Below, in pieces: positions 10,031 to 19,145 of a stretch of 35,324 bases of DNA. Every line of letters begins with the position of its first letter. Positions within the stretch are counted from its first letter, which is position 1. The DNA is taken from the NCBI GenBank assembly GCA_003650815.1, contig QMSB01000010.1:1-35324 (forward strand). The letters are read 5' to 3'. Under the pieces are notes generated by a model that saw only the letters and a program-made list of their open reading frames with translations, did no database searches and was not told the origin of the DNA. The DNA comes from Thermoprotei archaeon (GTDB lineage Archaea; Thermoproteota; Thermoprotei; Thermofilales; B15-G2). The translations under genes and the position numbers were made by a program.

Positions 10031-11095
10031 GTGTATGTGAATGAATATTTGTGGGTTGATGTGTTGACGCCTAAGCAGGCGAGAATAGCTGTTGAAATTT
10101 ACAGAGCTTTGTCAAGGAGTTACCCGTTTCTTATAACTGCAAGAAAATATGATTATACTTTAAAAGTTTTAGAAAGGTTTAATGTGCCCTACATAGCACT
10201 GGGGGGTCACGGAGGTAAAAGCCTTGAAGGAAAACTCTTAGCGAGTGCCGGAAGAACTCTCGATTTAGCGAAGTATATTATTGAAAGAGAGTATAAAATC
10301 AAGTGTCTTATATCGTATCCTTCGCCTGAAGCAGTGAGAGTGGCTTTTGGTTTAGGTATACCGATCATAGTTTTGACAGATACTCCTCATGCTTATCATG
10401 TGTCTCTTTTGACCCTGCCTTGTGCTAACTTTATAGTGATTCCAAAGTGTATTGATCCGGAAAAACTTGCCTTCGCAGTAAGTGACTTAAGCAAAGTGAG
10501 AACTTTTGACGGCGTTTTTGAAAAAATATGGATAAGAGAGATTCCTCCTAAAATAAATGAAATAAAGGAAATAGGTTTGAAAGCAGGAGAGTACTTGGTA
10601 TTTAGAATGGAAGAGGCTAAAGCCGCATATTATTCGTGGAAGATCCTGTCTCCAGTGTTGAGAGTTGCCACTATGCTAAGAGGCATCTTTGACGAAGAAA
10701 ACTTTGTCTTTATGCCCCGATATTCTGATCAAGAAAAGTTAATTCGAGAAACATTCCCTAGAGCTAGAGTCTTGGAGAAGGCTGTGGATTCTCTGGTTTT
10801 ATCCTATTATGCCCTGGCAGTTATAACTGGTGGCGGCACATTAGCTCATGAAGCAGCACTTGTGGGGACGCCTTCAATTACTCTCTTCCCTCGACACTAT
10901 GAAGTGGAAGAGTATCTTCAGAGAAGAGGTTTCCCTCTAAGGCATTTTATACAGCTGGACAGAGAAACACTTAATGAGGTACGGCATTTCGTTGAAAAAC
11001 AGACTAGAGAAAGAGAGAAGTACTTAAGTCTTCTTAGAGAACTCGAGGATCCCTTGCCGCTTATCGTAAAATTAATAAGATCCTTAGAAAGATAA
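10031..11095 (+). CDS. DUF354 family protein (glycosyltransferase/epimerase-like fold)
   Basis: LWVDVLTPKQARIAVEIYRAL...ISYPSPEAVRVAFGLGIPIIVLTDTPHA; ITGGGTLAHEAALVGTPSI. Confidence 0.8.
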   Translation: MYVNEYLWVDVLTPKQARIAVEIYRALSRSYPFLITARKYDYTLKVLERFNVPYIALGGHGGKSLEGKLLASAGRTLDLAKYIIEREYKIKCLISYPSPEAVRVAFGLGIPIIVLTDTPHAYHVSLLTLPCANFIVIPKCIDPEKLAFAVSDLSKVRTFDGVFEKIWIREIPPKINEIKEIGLKAGEYLVFRMEEAKAAYYSWKILSPVLRVATMLRGIFDEENFVFMPRYSDQEKLIRETFPRARVLEKAVDSLVLSYYALAVITGGGTLAHEAALVGTPSITLFPRHYEVEEYLQRRGFPLRHFIQLDRETLNEVRHFVEKQTREREKYLSLLRELEDPLPLIVKLIRSLER

Positions 11096-11136
11096 ATTTT
11101 TAAGCTACTATTAGTGTTGTAGAGAGGGGTTAAATA

Positions 11137-11457
11137 ATGGAATATGTGTATGCATCCTTGCTACTACACTATGCAAAGAAACCGATAACAGAAGAAAATG
11201 TGAAAAAAGTCTTAGAGGCTGTAGGAGTTTCGGTAGATGAAGTACGACTTAAAGCACTTGTAGCTGCATTAAAAGAGATAGATATAGAAGAAGCTATTAA
11301 GTCGGCTGCTGTACCTGTTGCTGCGCCAGCAGCTGTAGCTACGGCTGCGCCAACTGCCGCACCTGCTGCTGAGGAGAAAAAGGAGGAGGAAAAGGAAAAG
11401 AAGGAAGAAGCCTCCGAAGAAGAAATAGCAGAGGGCCTAGCTTCGCTTTTTGGCTGA
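11137..11457 (+). CDS. rpl12: Ribosomal stalk protein P1 (L12e)
   Basis: [31 protein letters not shown]...Ala-rich hinge, acidic EKKEE stretch, terminal GLASLFG. Confidence 0.95.
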   Translation: MEYVYASLLLHYAKKPITEENVKKVLEAVGVSVDEVRLKALVAALKEIDIEEAIKSAAVPVAAPAAVATAAPTAAPAAEEKKEEEKEKKEEASEEEIAEGLASLFG

Positions 11458-12222
11458 GCTCTCTATTTTTGAGTATTTTCTCAGCAGTTCAGCTAGCTTT
11501 TTTGGCTCATCACAATATAGCCTAACTACTATCTCCTGTCCTCTTACAAATGATGGAATTCCCTTTACTCCGATTATGTCAACGAGTTTTCTTGAACCTT
11601 GAGATTTTATAGCTTTAGCCTTTAGTGGAAATTTTAGCGGAGTTGTTCTATTTATGATCAGGCCTCTATCTGTAAGAACATAGTGTGTTGGAATTAAGTA
11701 ATAGGGGCGGCCTCTACTCTGGTAGTATCTGTGGGTTATTTTATATGGAATATACGACACAATTATAAACGATGAGAAGAATACGAGAAATCCCACGAAT
11801 TTAGAGAATGTCTCATCATGTACGTACTTCTGAACAATACCAATTATATAAGCCATTAACGTTTCCTTTAGCCCTGGAATTATTAGTATTACGAATAAAA
11901 TTACTAAAGGTAAAAAGAATGCTAGCGCCATGATCCATTCCGAGCCAGCTTCTTTCTTTAAAAAAATCTTATCTCTTTCTCTTAATTTAATTATTCTAGC
12001 TGAGCTTACTTCTAGTAGCTTTTCTCCACCTAAGATATACTCGAGGTCCTTTATGGTTTTTCCAGTCTGTTTTCCAGTAAATATCATAGTTACAGCAAAC
12101 ATTACTACGAGGTATACGATGATCAGGTAGAAGTAATACTGAGGAAAGTAGGCTGAGACAAACGCTATAGCTACTAGTGTAATTATGCTGATAAGTATAG
12201 ATGTGCTCCTTCGGTAATTCAT
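11437..12222 (-). CDS. Membrane protein of unknown function (PH-like region after TM segments)
   Basis: Several hydrophobic segments then [25 protein letters not shown]. Confidence 0.7.
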   Translation of the reverse strand: MNYRRSTSILISIITLVAIAFVSAYFPQYYFYLIIVYLVVMFAVTMIFTGKQTGKTIKDLEYILGGEKLLEVSSARIIKLRERDKIFLKKEAGSEWIMALAFFLPLVILFVILIIPGLKETLMAYIIGIVQKYVHDETFSKFVGFLVFFSSFIIVSYIPYKITHRYYQSRGRPYYLIPTHYVLTDRGLIINRTTPLKFPLKAKAIKSQGSRKLVDIIGVKGIPSFVRGQEIVVRLYCDEPKKLAELLRKYSKIESSAKKRS

Positions 12223-12286
12223 AACTTTCTCCCAGCAGAGATTAGAGAAGAGTTATTTAAATCCTATCATTGAGGAGGAATTGAGA

Positions 12287-15121
12287 TCAGTCCAGCTTTT
12301 TATCCCAGAAAATCCTTGTCTTAATAAATCTTTTTTCTGCCTCTATGACTTTTAAAATCAAGTCTCTCTCGTCTCTAGCAGATGATAAGATTTTAGTAGC
12401 GGTAGCAACACCTATTCCTCTTCCAGCCAACACTAATGCCGCTTTTCTTCCATATGATAAGTAAAGAAGAGCTGATTTTTGCAAGTAATTAAGTAGATCT
12501 TTTTCTTCAGGTGATAGCTTTTTTCTACTTTTGAACTTTTTCAACACGCTGATAGCCTTGCTTATCTCTCTTGGGACTATAGTCATTACAGATGATTTGC
12601 AGAGAGGGCATTCAATGCTATCAGGCAGATTTTTTACTTTAAGTGAAGTAGACCAGTTAAGGCAGTGCATACATAATATGCCTATAGTTTTATTAAGTAG
12701 GCGGTCTCGAACTATGTTCACTATGAGCGATGTTGGCACTAGCTCATAAGAGTGCTCGTATCTGGCATAAGACTTAATAATAGCGTTAGCTAGAGGAGAG
12801 AATTCTTTTTCTATAAATCTGTATGTTACATTAATTTTTCCACACTTTATTAAGTTTATAATGTTCAGTGTGCCAGTTAGGTCAAACTTAGACATTAAAA
12901 CTTCTTTTAATGCTTCTTTACTTAACGGAGTATTATCGTAAATCTCTATAAGCTTTCGTAGCAATTTAAGCGAGACTTCCTTCTCCAATATACCGAATCT
13001 CCTTGCTACATGAATAAATTTAATTCTGTATGCCGGGCTCCTTTTTGCTCCGCTTAGAATTAAGTCTCTTATATTATTTCTCTTTAAAGAAAATACTTCG
13101 AGAATATCGTTTATATTAAGTCCTCTAGGAGAGTATATTAGTATTCTATAGGGGTCGCTGTAGTATTTTACAGAAAGTCCTCTTTTCTTAGATAAGTACT
13201 CTGCAATAAGTAAAGCTAATGTATTATTTATTCTTGACCCGAAGCATCCATGAATTACTGCTGTGTCCTTGCTATACTCGATGTATACTGTGCGGTCATC
13301 AGGGACTGGGTGACCTTCATTTATCTGTTTGCGAATAAAGTTTACTAATTTCTTAAAAAGATCCTCACTAAGGTTATACTCTCTAATTATATTACTTTTT
13401 ATTCTTTCGTTTGATGAGAGAATGTACTCAGCTAGTCTCCTCCTTAATGATCCTACTTCACGAGCAGTTTTAAAAGCCACGGGAACCATTTCTCCTATCC
13501 AGGAAGGCACTGCTGCAAGAGGATTTTCTGAGGGAAATACTTCAATAACCCCGGCTGCTTCGTCTATGAACTCTATTTTCCAGACTCTACCAGCTAAGAT
13601 GAAGTCATAGTCTTCCTCACAGAAGCTAGCGACGTATTCTTCGTCAAGTTCACCTATATATTTATTTGAAACTACATCATGTACTTTAAATCGCTTGACG
13701 TCTGGTATAGTAGATGCGTGTTCAAAATAGTACTTATAGATTCCTTTTCTTCCCTTTAAGTATTTGTGGTCAAGTAATATTAGATACCCTAGCTCCTGCA
13801 GAAAAGTGACAAGCTCTATGAGTTCATTTAATGTGAGGCCTCGGTAGTAATGTGACCTTGATATTACTCTGTATAGATTATATAAGCTTATTTCTTTGTA
13901 TTCTATAAGCATACCTATTATCTGGTGAGCTAGTACATCATAGGGTTTGTCTGGAATTAAAATGGCTTCATAATTTCCTTTAGTAGCTCTCCTAGACAGA
14001 ACTAAGGATTCCATTAAGTCATCTTCATCAATAGCCACTATAATTCCTCTCGACACTTTCCCTATTCTGTGACCTGCTCTTCCCACTCTTTGAGCTAGCT
14101 TAATGGCTTGTCTAGGAGACATGTACTGTATGACTAAGTCTATGTGTCCTATATCTACGCCTAATTCAAGAGAAGAGGTGCATATGATCGCCTTTATTTT
14201 TCCTTCCTTAAAACCGGTTTCTACAGAAATTCTCTCTTCTCGGGAAAGCGAGCCGTGATGTACGAAAAGAGGAATCGACGGGTCTAAAAGTTTAATACGC
14301 GATGCCAGTCTTTCGACAAGATCCCTAGTATTAGTAAATATCAAAATACCTCTCTTTCTGTTAAGAGTTTCTATTATGTACCTGGCTCTGGCAACGGCCT
14401 CTGGAGATAGTCCTGTCTTATTAGATAGTTCTTCATCTATGTTTGAAGGAACTGGATATAGAACTTTAATATCTAGTCTCTTAGCTTCCTCGACAATTAT
14501 GTCGTAAACTGGCTGAGGGCCTCCAAGAATCTTTTTGGCTAAATTAACGTTTCCTATGGTTGCTGAAAGTCCTATACGCTGTATCCTATATCGAGAGATC
14601 TCTTCTAGTCTCTCTAAGGCTAAGGAGAGCTGGACTCCTCTCTTGTCGTCTATTACTTCATGTAGTTCATCTACGATGATCCATTTTAAATTTCTTAAAG
14701 CTAGTCTGAGTTTTTTGCCCACGAGAAGAAATTGTAGTGTTTCAGGAGTAGTTATTAGGATTAAGGGAGGCTTAGCGGAGATTTTTCTTCTTTCAGATTT
14801 TGTAGTATCACCGTGACGAATAGCTATGCTTATTCCTACTTCGCTAGCTATTCTTTCCATTCTTCTAAAGATATCTCTGTTTAAAGCTCTTAGAGGAGTT
14901 ACATAGAGAGCTTGAATTCCACTATTTCTGTTTTGTAGTATCATAGAGTATACTGGGAGAAGTGCTGCTTCTGTTTTACCAGAACCTGTTGGAGCAATAA
15001 TCAGAGTATTAAGTCCCTTTAGAATTAGCGGTATTGACGCTAGCTGAACTTTAGTAGGTTTAATATACCCGTATTTTTTCAGTACTTTTCTCAACTCCGG
15101 ATGAAGTAAATTAAATACCAT
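12287..15121 (-). CDS. Lhr-like DEAD/DEAH-box superfamily 2 helicase with Zn-binding C-terminal motif
   Basis: IIAPTGSGKTEAALLP, VDELHEV, GLSATIGN, CTSSLELGVDIGHIDLV, QRVGRAGHR; CMHCLNW...CPLC. Confidence 0.93.
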   Translation of the reverse strand: MVFNLLHPELRKVLKKYGYIKPTKVQLASIPLILKGLNTLIIAPTGSGKTEAALLPVYSMILQNRNSGIQALYVTPLRALNRDIFRRMERIASEVGISIAIRHGDTTKSERRKISAKPPLILITTPETLQFLLVGKKLRLALRNLKWIIVDELHEVIDDKRGVQLSLALERLEEISRYRIQRIGLSATIGNVNLAKKILGGPQPVYDIIVEEAKRLDIKVLYPVPSNIDEELSNKTGLSPEAVARARYIIETLNRKRGILIFTNTRDLVERLASRIKLLDPSIPLFVHHGSLSREERISVETGFKEGKIKAIICTSSLELGVDIGHIDLVIQYMSPRQAIKLAQRVGRAGHRIGKVSRGIIVAIDEDDLMESLVLSRRATKGNYEAILIPDKPYDVLAHQIIGMLIEYKEISLYNLYRVISRSHYYRGLTLNELIELVTFLQELGYLILLDHKYLKGRKGIYKYYFEHASTIPDVKRFKVHDVVSNKYIGELDEEYVASFCEEDYDFILAGRVWKIEFIDEAAGVIEVFPSENPLAAVPSWIGEMVPVAFKTAREVGSLRRRLAEYILSSNERIKSNIIREYNLSEDLFKKLVNFIRKQINEGHPVPDDRTVYIEYSKDTAVIHGCFGSRINNTLALLIAEYLSKKRGLSVKYYSDPYRILIYSPRGLNINDILEVFSLKRNNIRDLILSGAKRSPAYRIKFIHVARRFGILEKEVSLKLLRKLIEIYDNTPLSKEALKEVLMSKFDLTGTLNIINLIKCGKINVTYRFIEKEFSPLANAIIKSYARYEHSYELVPTSLIVNIVRDRLLNKTIGILCMHCLNWSTSLKVKNLPDSIECPLCKSSVMTIVPREISKAISVLKKFKSRKKLSPEEKDLLNYLQKSALLYLSYGRKAALVLAGRGIGVATATKILSSARDERDLILKVIEAEKRFIKTRIFWDKKLD

Positions 15122-15188
15122 ATTTGTCCCTAAAATCCTGGGTGTAAAGTATAATACAGGGGAAGTAAAATATTTTCCGGGGATATTA

Positions 15189-15398
15189 ATGTCAAAGAGT
15201 AAGATACCTCCTCATAAGCACTGTAAGGTATGTGGGAAGGTAATATCACCGGATCAGGACTACTGCAGTAGCAAATGTGAAGCTATAGATATAAAGCAGA
15301 AGAAGGAGGCAGAGTTTGTTAAAAAAGTAAGTCTGATAGTAATAGCTTTCTTCCTACTAGCAATGATCCTATCAATGTTGAGAGGACTTGGCGGATAA
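15189..15398 (+). CDS. Small zinc-ribbon protein with C-terminal TM helix (DUF2116-like)
   Basis: HCKVCGKVISPDQDYCSSKCE followed by LIVIAFFLLAMILSML. Confidence 0.75.
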   Translation: MSKSKIPPHKHCKVCGKVISPDQDYCSSKCEAIDIKQKKEAEFVKKVSLIVIAFFLLAMILSMLRGLGG

Positions 15399-15509
15399 CT
15401 AGCTAACTAGGGTATGGAATACCTATTGGAAATACTTAGGGAATATTCACGTATATATTTGTGATATTGAATGTCTCTCTAATTAATTCGAATTGTAAAA
15501 CAACTTCTG

Positions 15510-15806
15510 ATGCATATGAAGCTGAAAATAGAGTTTTTTAAATCAAAAACATGCGTAAACTGTCCTAAAGTAAAAGCTCTCCTAAAGAAAATATTAGCTG
15601 AAAAGGGTATTCGATATGAAGAAGTAGTTATTGAGAGAGATATAAAAGAAGATCCTGATGCTCTAACAGATTTATTAATGCTTGATGCACTTTCGGTGCC
15701 AGTGGTTAAAATAGGTGATAGAGTACTGTACGAAAATGATGCATTAAAAGAAGAGAAGCTGAGAGAAGCCGTTGACGAATTTTTATATCAAGAAAATTTG
15801 AGTTAG
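15510..15806 (+). CDS. Thioredoxin/glutaredoxin-like protein
   Basis: IEFFKSKTCVNCPKVKALLKKIL (CxxC) and SVPVVKIGDRVLYEND. Confidence 0.85.
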   Translation: MHMKLKIEFFKSKTCVNCPKVKALLKKILAEKGIRYEEVVIERDIKEDPDALTDLLMLDALSVPVVKIGDRVLYENDALKEEKLREAVDEFLYQENLS

Positions 15807-15871
15807 AGAGAAATGCATTCGATAGCTATATATAGCTCTGATACTAAATCCAAAGAATAGGTGTAAGGCTT

Positions 15872-18064
15872 ATGTCTATGAAAATTAAAGCAGTTCTTAA
15901 AGATAAGTCGAATGAAAACCAGCTATATGTAAGGAGGTCTGATGGAGTAATGATACCTTTTGACAGGGAATATATTGTTCAAAGCCTTCTTAGAGAGACC
16001 AAGCTCGCGAAAATACTGTTTGGAGTAGAGCCTATGAGCAGAGAAGAGGCAGAGTTTATTGCAAAAGAAGTAGAGAACGAGATTCGCAGAATGAAACTTA
16101 AGTTTCTTAGCGGGCCTTTGATCAGAGAGCTAGTATGCGTAAAGCTACTTGAACGCGGCTATGATATTTATCGTAATGTATACACTAGGGTGGGATGCCC
16201 GCTTTTCGAAGTTTATGAGATCGATAAAGGTAGTGGATTTGAGGCCAAGGAGAACGCTAACTTACAGCTAAACCCTGAGACCTTTCATAAGAAAAAGGCA
16301 GATAGGATGTGCAAAGAGGCTTACCTCTTAATGATGCCTCCCTACATGGCTGACGCTCATTTAAGAGGAGATATTCATATACACGATTTAGAATATTTCT
16401 TCACCAGACCATTTTGTCAGGACCATGACCTACGCTTCTTCTTTTATTATGGGTTAATGCCTGATGGTACAGGTACTCATACTGCAGTAGCAGGGCCTGC
16501 TAAACATCCAGAGGTGGCTATTCTTCATGCAGCTAAGGTTCTAGGCAGTGCTCAAGTGAATTTTTCAGGAGGACAAGGATTCTTCAACTTCACTGTGTTT
16601 ATGGCGCCCTATCTTCAAGGGCTCAGTAGAAGAAGGATAAGGCAGCTAGCCCAGATGTTTCTCTACGAAATGATGCAAGCCTACGTTGCGAGAGGAGGGC
16701 AGCCCGTATTCAGTTCAATACAAATAGAAGCTGGTGTTCCCAAGGTTTGGAGAGAGGCTCCTGTTGTGTATGCAGGTAAAGTATGGAAAAACTTAACCTA
16801 CGGGGATCTGGAGGACGAGGTAAAGGCTTTCGCGTTAGCTCTGTTAGAGGAATATATTAAGGGAGATTATCGTGGCAAAATGTTTAACTTTCCTAAACCA
16901 GAAGTGGTTCAGCGCAGAAGTTACTGGACTAACGACGAATATGAGAAGGTGATGCATAAAGCAGCGGAATTAAGTGCGAAGTTTGGGTCGACTTACTATG
17001 ATAACGTCATTCCGTCTTATAGAGGAGGAGAGGACGGAGTATCGTGCTATCAGTGTTGCGCGTACTCTTTCTCCGAAGGACCTGATAGCGATATGTTTTG
17101 GGATAAAGTGAATTTTATTGATGGAGCGCACTTTGCAATGGGAGGATTGCAAGTAGTTACAATAAACATGCCGAGATTAGCGTACAAGGCTAGGGGAGAT
17201 GATGATAAACTATTCGAGGTATTAAGAAAGACCATGGAGATAGCTAGAGATGTTCTGCTTTATAAGTATGAAGTTATGAAAAGACAATACGAAGCGGGAT
17301 TAATACCATTTGCTTCACAGAAGCCTAAGGGTAGTAAGTATCCGCTAGTCAATTTAGATGACTTAGTTCTCACAATAGGAGTAGTGGGAGTTAATGAAAT
17401 GGTGCAGTGTCATGTAGGATACCAGCTTCACGAGCATAGTGAAGCTCTGAGATTTGCTCTAAGAGTTATTGTTGAAATGGAGAGGATTAAGCGTGAATTC
17501 GAGGAAGATACAGGGAGGAAATTCGCTATAGCTAGGACGCCGGCGGAAAGCTGTGCACAGAGGCTGGCTGTCTGTGATCTAATTCACTATAGAGACCAGG
17601 CCGTAAGATACGTCAAAGGAGATATCAAGACAGCTTTGTCTAGGATTAAGTATACAAGAGATTTGCCCATATACTACACGAACGGAACTCACGTAAATGT
17701 TTCTGCTAAGATACCTTTACTTAAACGTATGAAAATAGAGCAGAAGTTCTTCCCAATATTATCTGGAGGAAATATATTCCACATATGGTTGGGCGAGGCG
17801 AATCCAGACCCCGAAGCGATTTTCAAGCTTAACAGGAGAATAGCTCTTGACTCATGGATAGGATACTGGAGCTACACTAAAGATCTGACAGTATGTAGAG
17901 TATGCGACTTCACCTCAGGGGGGCTCTTTGAAAAATGTCCACGATGCGGATCAGGGGATATCAGCTGGTACAGCAGAATTACTGGATACTACCAGGAGGT
18001 ACAGGGCTGGAACGAAGGAAAGAAGCAGGAGTTAAGAGATAGATATCGCATTTCCCTTAGTTAA
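15872..18064 (+). CDS. nrdD: Anaerobic ribonucleoside-triphosphate reductase
   Basis: ATP-cone N-terminus; NFSGGQGFFNFTVFMAPY; C-terminal CRVCDF...CPRCGSGD Zn site and RITGY glycyl-radical region. Confidence 0.95.
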   Translation: MSMKIKAVLKDKSNENQLYVRRSDGVMIPFDREYIVQSLLRETKLAKILFGVEPMSREEAEFIAKEVENEIRRMKLKFLSGPLIRELVCVKLLERGYDIYRNVYTRVGCPLFEVYEIDKGSGFEAKENANLQLNPETFHKKKADRMCKEAYLLMMPPYMADAHLRGDIHIHDLEYFFTRPFCQDHDLRFFFYYGLMPDGTGTHTAVAGPAKHPEVAILHAAKVLGSAQVNFSGGQGFFNFTVFMAPYLQGLSRRRIRQLAQMFLYEMMQAYVARGGQPVFSSIQIEAGVPKVWREAPVVYAGKVWKNLTYGDLEDEVKAFALALLEEYIKGDYRGKMFNFPKPEVVQRRSYWTNDEYEKVMHKAAELSAKFGSTYYDNVIPSYRGGEDGVSCYQCCAYSFSEGPDSDMFWDKVNFIDGAHFAMGGLQVVTINMPRLAYKARGDDDKLFEVLRKTMEIARDVLLYKYEVMKRQYEAGLIPFASQKPKGSKYPLVNLDDLVLTIGVVGVNEMVQCHVGYQLHEHSEALRFALRVIVEMERIKREFEEDTGRKFAIARTPAESCAQRLAVCDLIHYRDQAVRYVKGDIKTALSRIKYTRDLPIYYTNGTHVNVSAKIPLLKRMKIEQKFFPILSGGNIFHIWLGEANPDPEAIFKLNRRIALDSWIGYWSYTKDLTVCRVCDFTSGGLFEKCPRCGSGDISWYSRITGYYQEVQGWNEGKKQELRDRYRISLS

Positions 18065-18845
18065 GAGTTTTTAGGAGTTCTTCTAAATCCTTTGTATCAT
18101 GTTTAATCTCTTTTAATCTCTTTATTTCCTCCTCTATGATAGATTTTAGCTTAGTTTTCCAGTAATCAGGAGCTTCTTTGAAAATTCTACAAGCCTTATC
18201 AAGCAGTCCCGTCCTGATAATATAGGTGTAATATTCGTCTAAGGGGACAGTACTTATTCTATTACCTTTCATGATAATAACATATCCTGCTTCATAGTCA
18301 ACACCTTCCTTTACCTCTTCCTCGGCTTTACGAAGAAGTGATATGTCAACTACTTTACTACCATAAATTTCAGCAGCTCTAACTACTTTATCTAAAGCTC
18401 CTCCGAGACTCGCTATCTCCCTTAAGTCTTCTTTCGACAGCGGCAACGAATATCTTTTAGCGCCTATAACCATGTGTCCCGAAAGCCCTTCTACATTAGC
18501 TGTAGGTATTTTGACATCTAAAAAAGAGTCACAAACAAATAACTCTATTAATTCACTCTCTCCAGAAGGATAATGAATTCTGACAGCTTCGCTCCAAAGC
18601 TTTGCACTAACTTCTCCTAAAATTACTGGACCTTCGAAGAAAGGTACATTGTATTTAGATGCAAAAAATTTTGCTAATCCTTCTGTTGGTCCTAAGATTT
18701 CAAAAATTACTGCATTTTTCCAGTTCTTACAGGTCTTTAATTTTATCTCTCTTCGACTACTAACAACTAATCCTACTTTCCCTAATTCCTGAATTAATTT
18801 ATTCTCATCGACTTGATCGTCTTTAATAAATCCGAGTACACCCAA
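18057..18845 (-). CDS. Hypothetical protein
   Basis: Long 262 aa ORF between well-identified genes; 8 bp antisense overlap with nrdD 3' end. Confidence 0.65.
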   Translation of the reverse strand: MGVLGFIKDDQVDENKLIQELGKVGLVVSSRREIKLKTCKNWKNAVIFEILGPTEGLAKFFASKYNVPFFEGPVILGEVSAKLWSEAVRIHYPSGESELIELFVCDSFLDVKIPTANVEGLSGHMVIGAKRYSLPLSKEDLREIASLGGALDKVVRAAEIYGSKVVDISLLRKAEEEVKEGVDYEAGYVIIMKGNRISTVPLDEYYTYIIRTGLLDKACRIFKEAPDYWKTKLKSIIEEEIKRLKEIKHDTKDLEELLKTLN

Positions 18846-18913
18846 TTATAGCACCTATCTTTATATCTATCTATAGTAGATATTTTTAACGGAAAAAGAG
18901 TAGCGGTAAGCCG

Positions 18914-18962
18914 ATGATGACCGTGTTGGTGTGTGAACCATGAGCATAGACGGGCGAGCTGA
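18914..18962 (+). ncRNA. Box C/D sRNA, predicted 16S rRNA C1402 guide
   Basis: C ATGATGA 18914-18920; guide ccgtgttggtgt; D' GTGA 18933-18936; acc; C' ATGAGCA 18940-18946; guide tagacgggcgag; D CTGA 18959-18962. D guide contains complement of CGCCCGUC. Confidence 0.75.
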
Positions 18963-19145
18963 GGAGTAAAGTCACTAAACTAGTTTAAAATTAATTAAAG
19001 GGAGCTCCGAATAGGGTCTACTTAAGTTCAAGCCGATTCCGCGAAGTTTTCTCAGAATCACTTTAGGTGTTTTCTAAGTAATAACCTCATGATATTTTAC
19101 TATCAGAAGAAAAATAATATATATCTATACAAAGCAGAAATAGTG

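Noticed and set aside
11330-11430. Ala- and Glu/Lys-rich repetitive codons
   Set aside because: Normal hinge and charged C-terminal region of ribosomal P1 protein, not a DNA repeat element.
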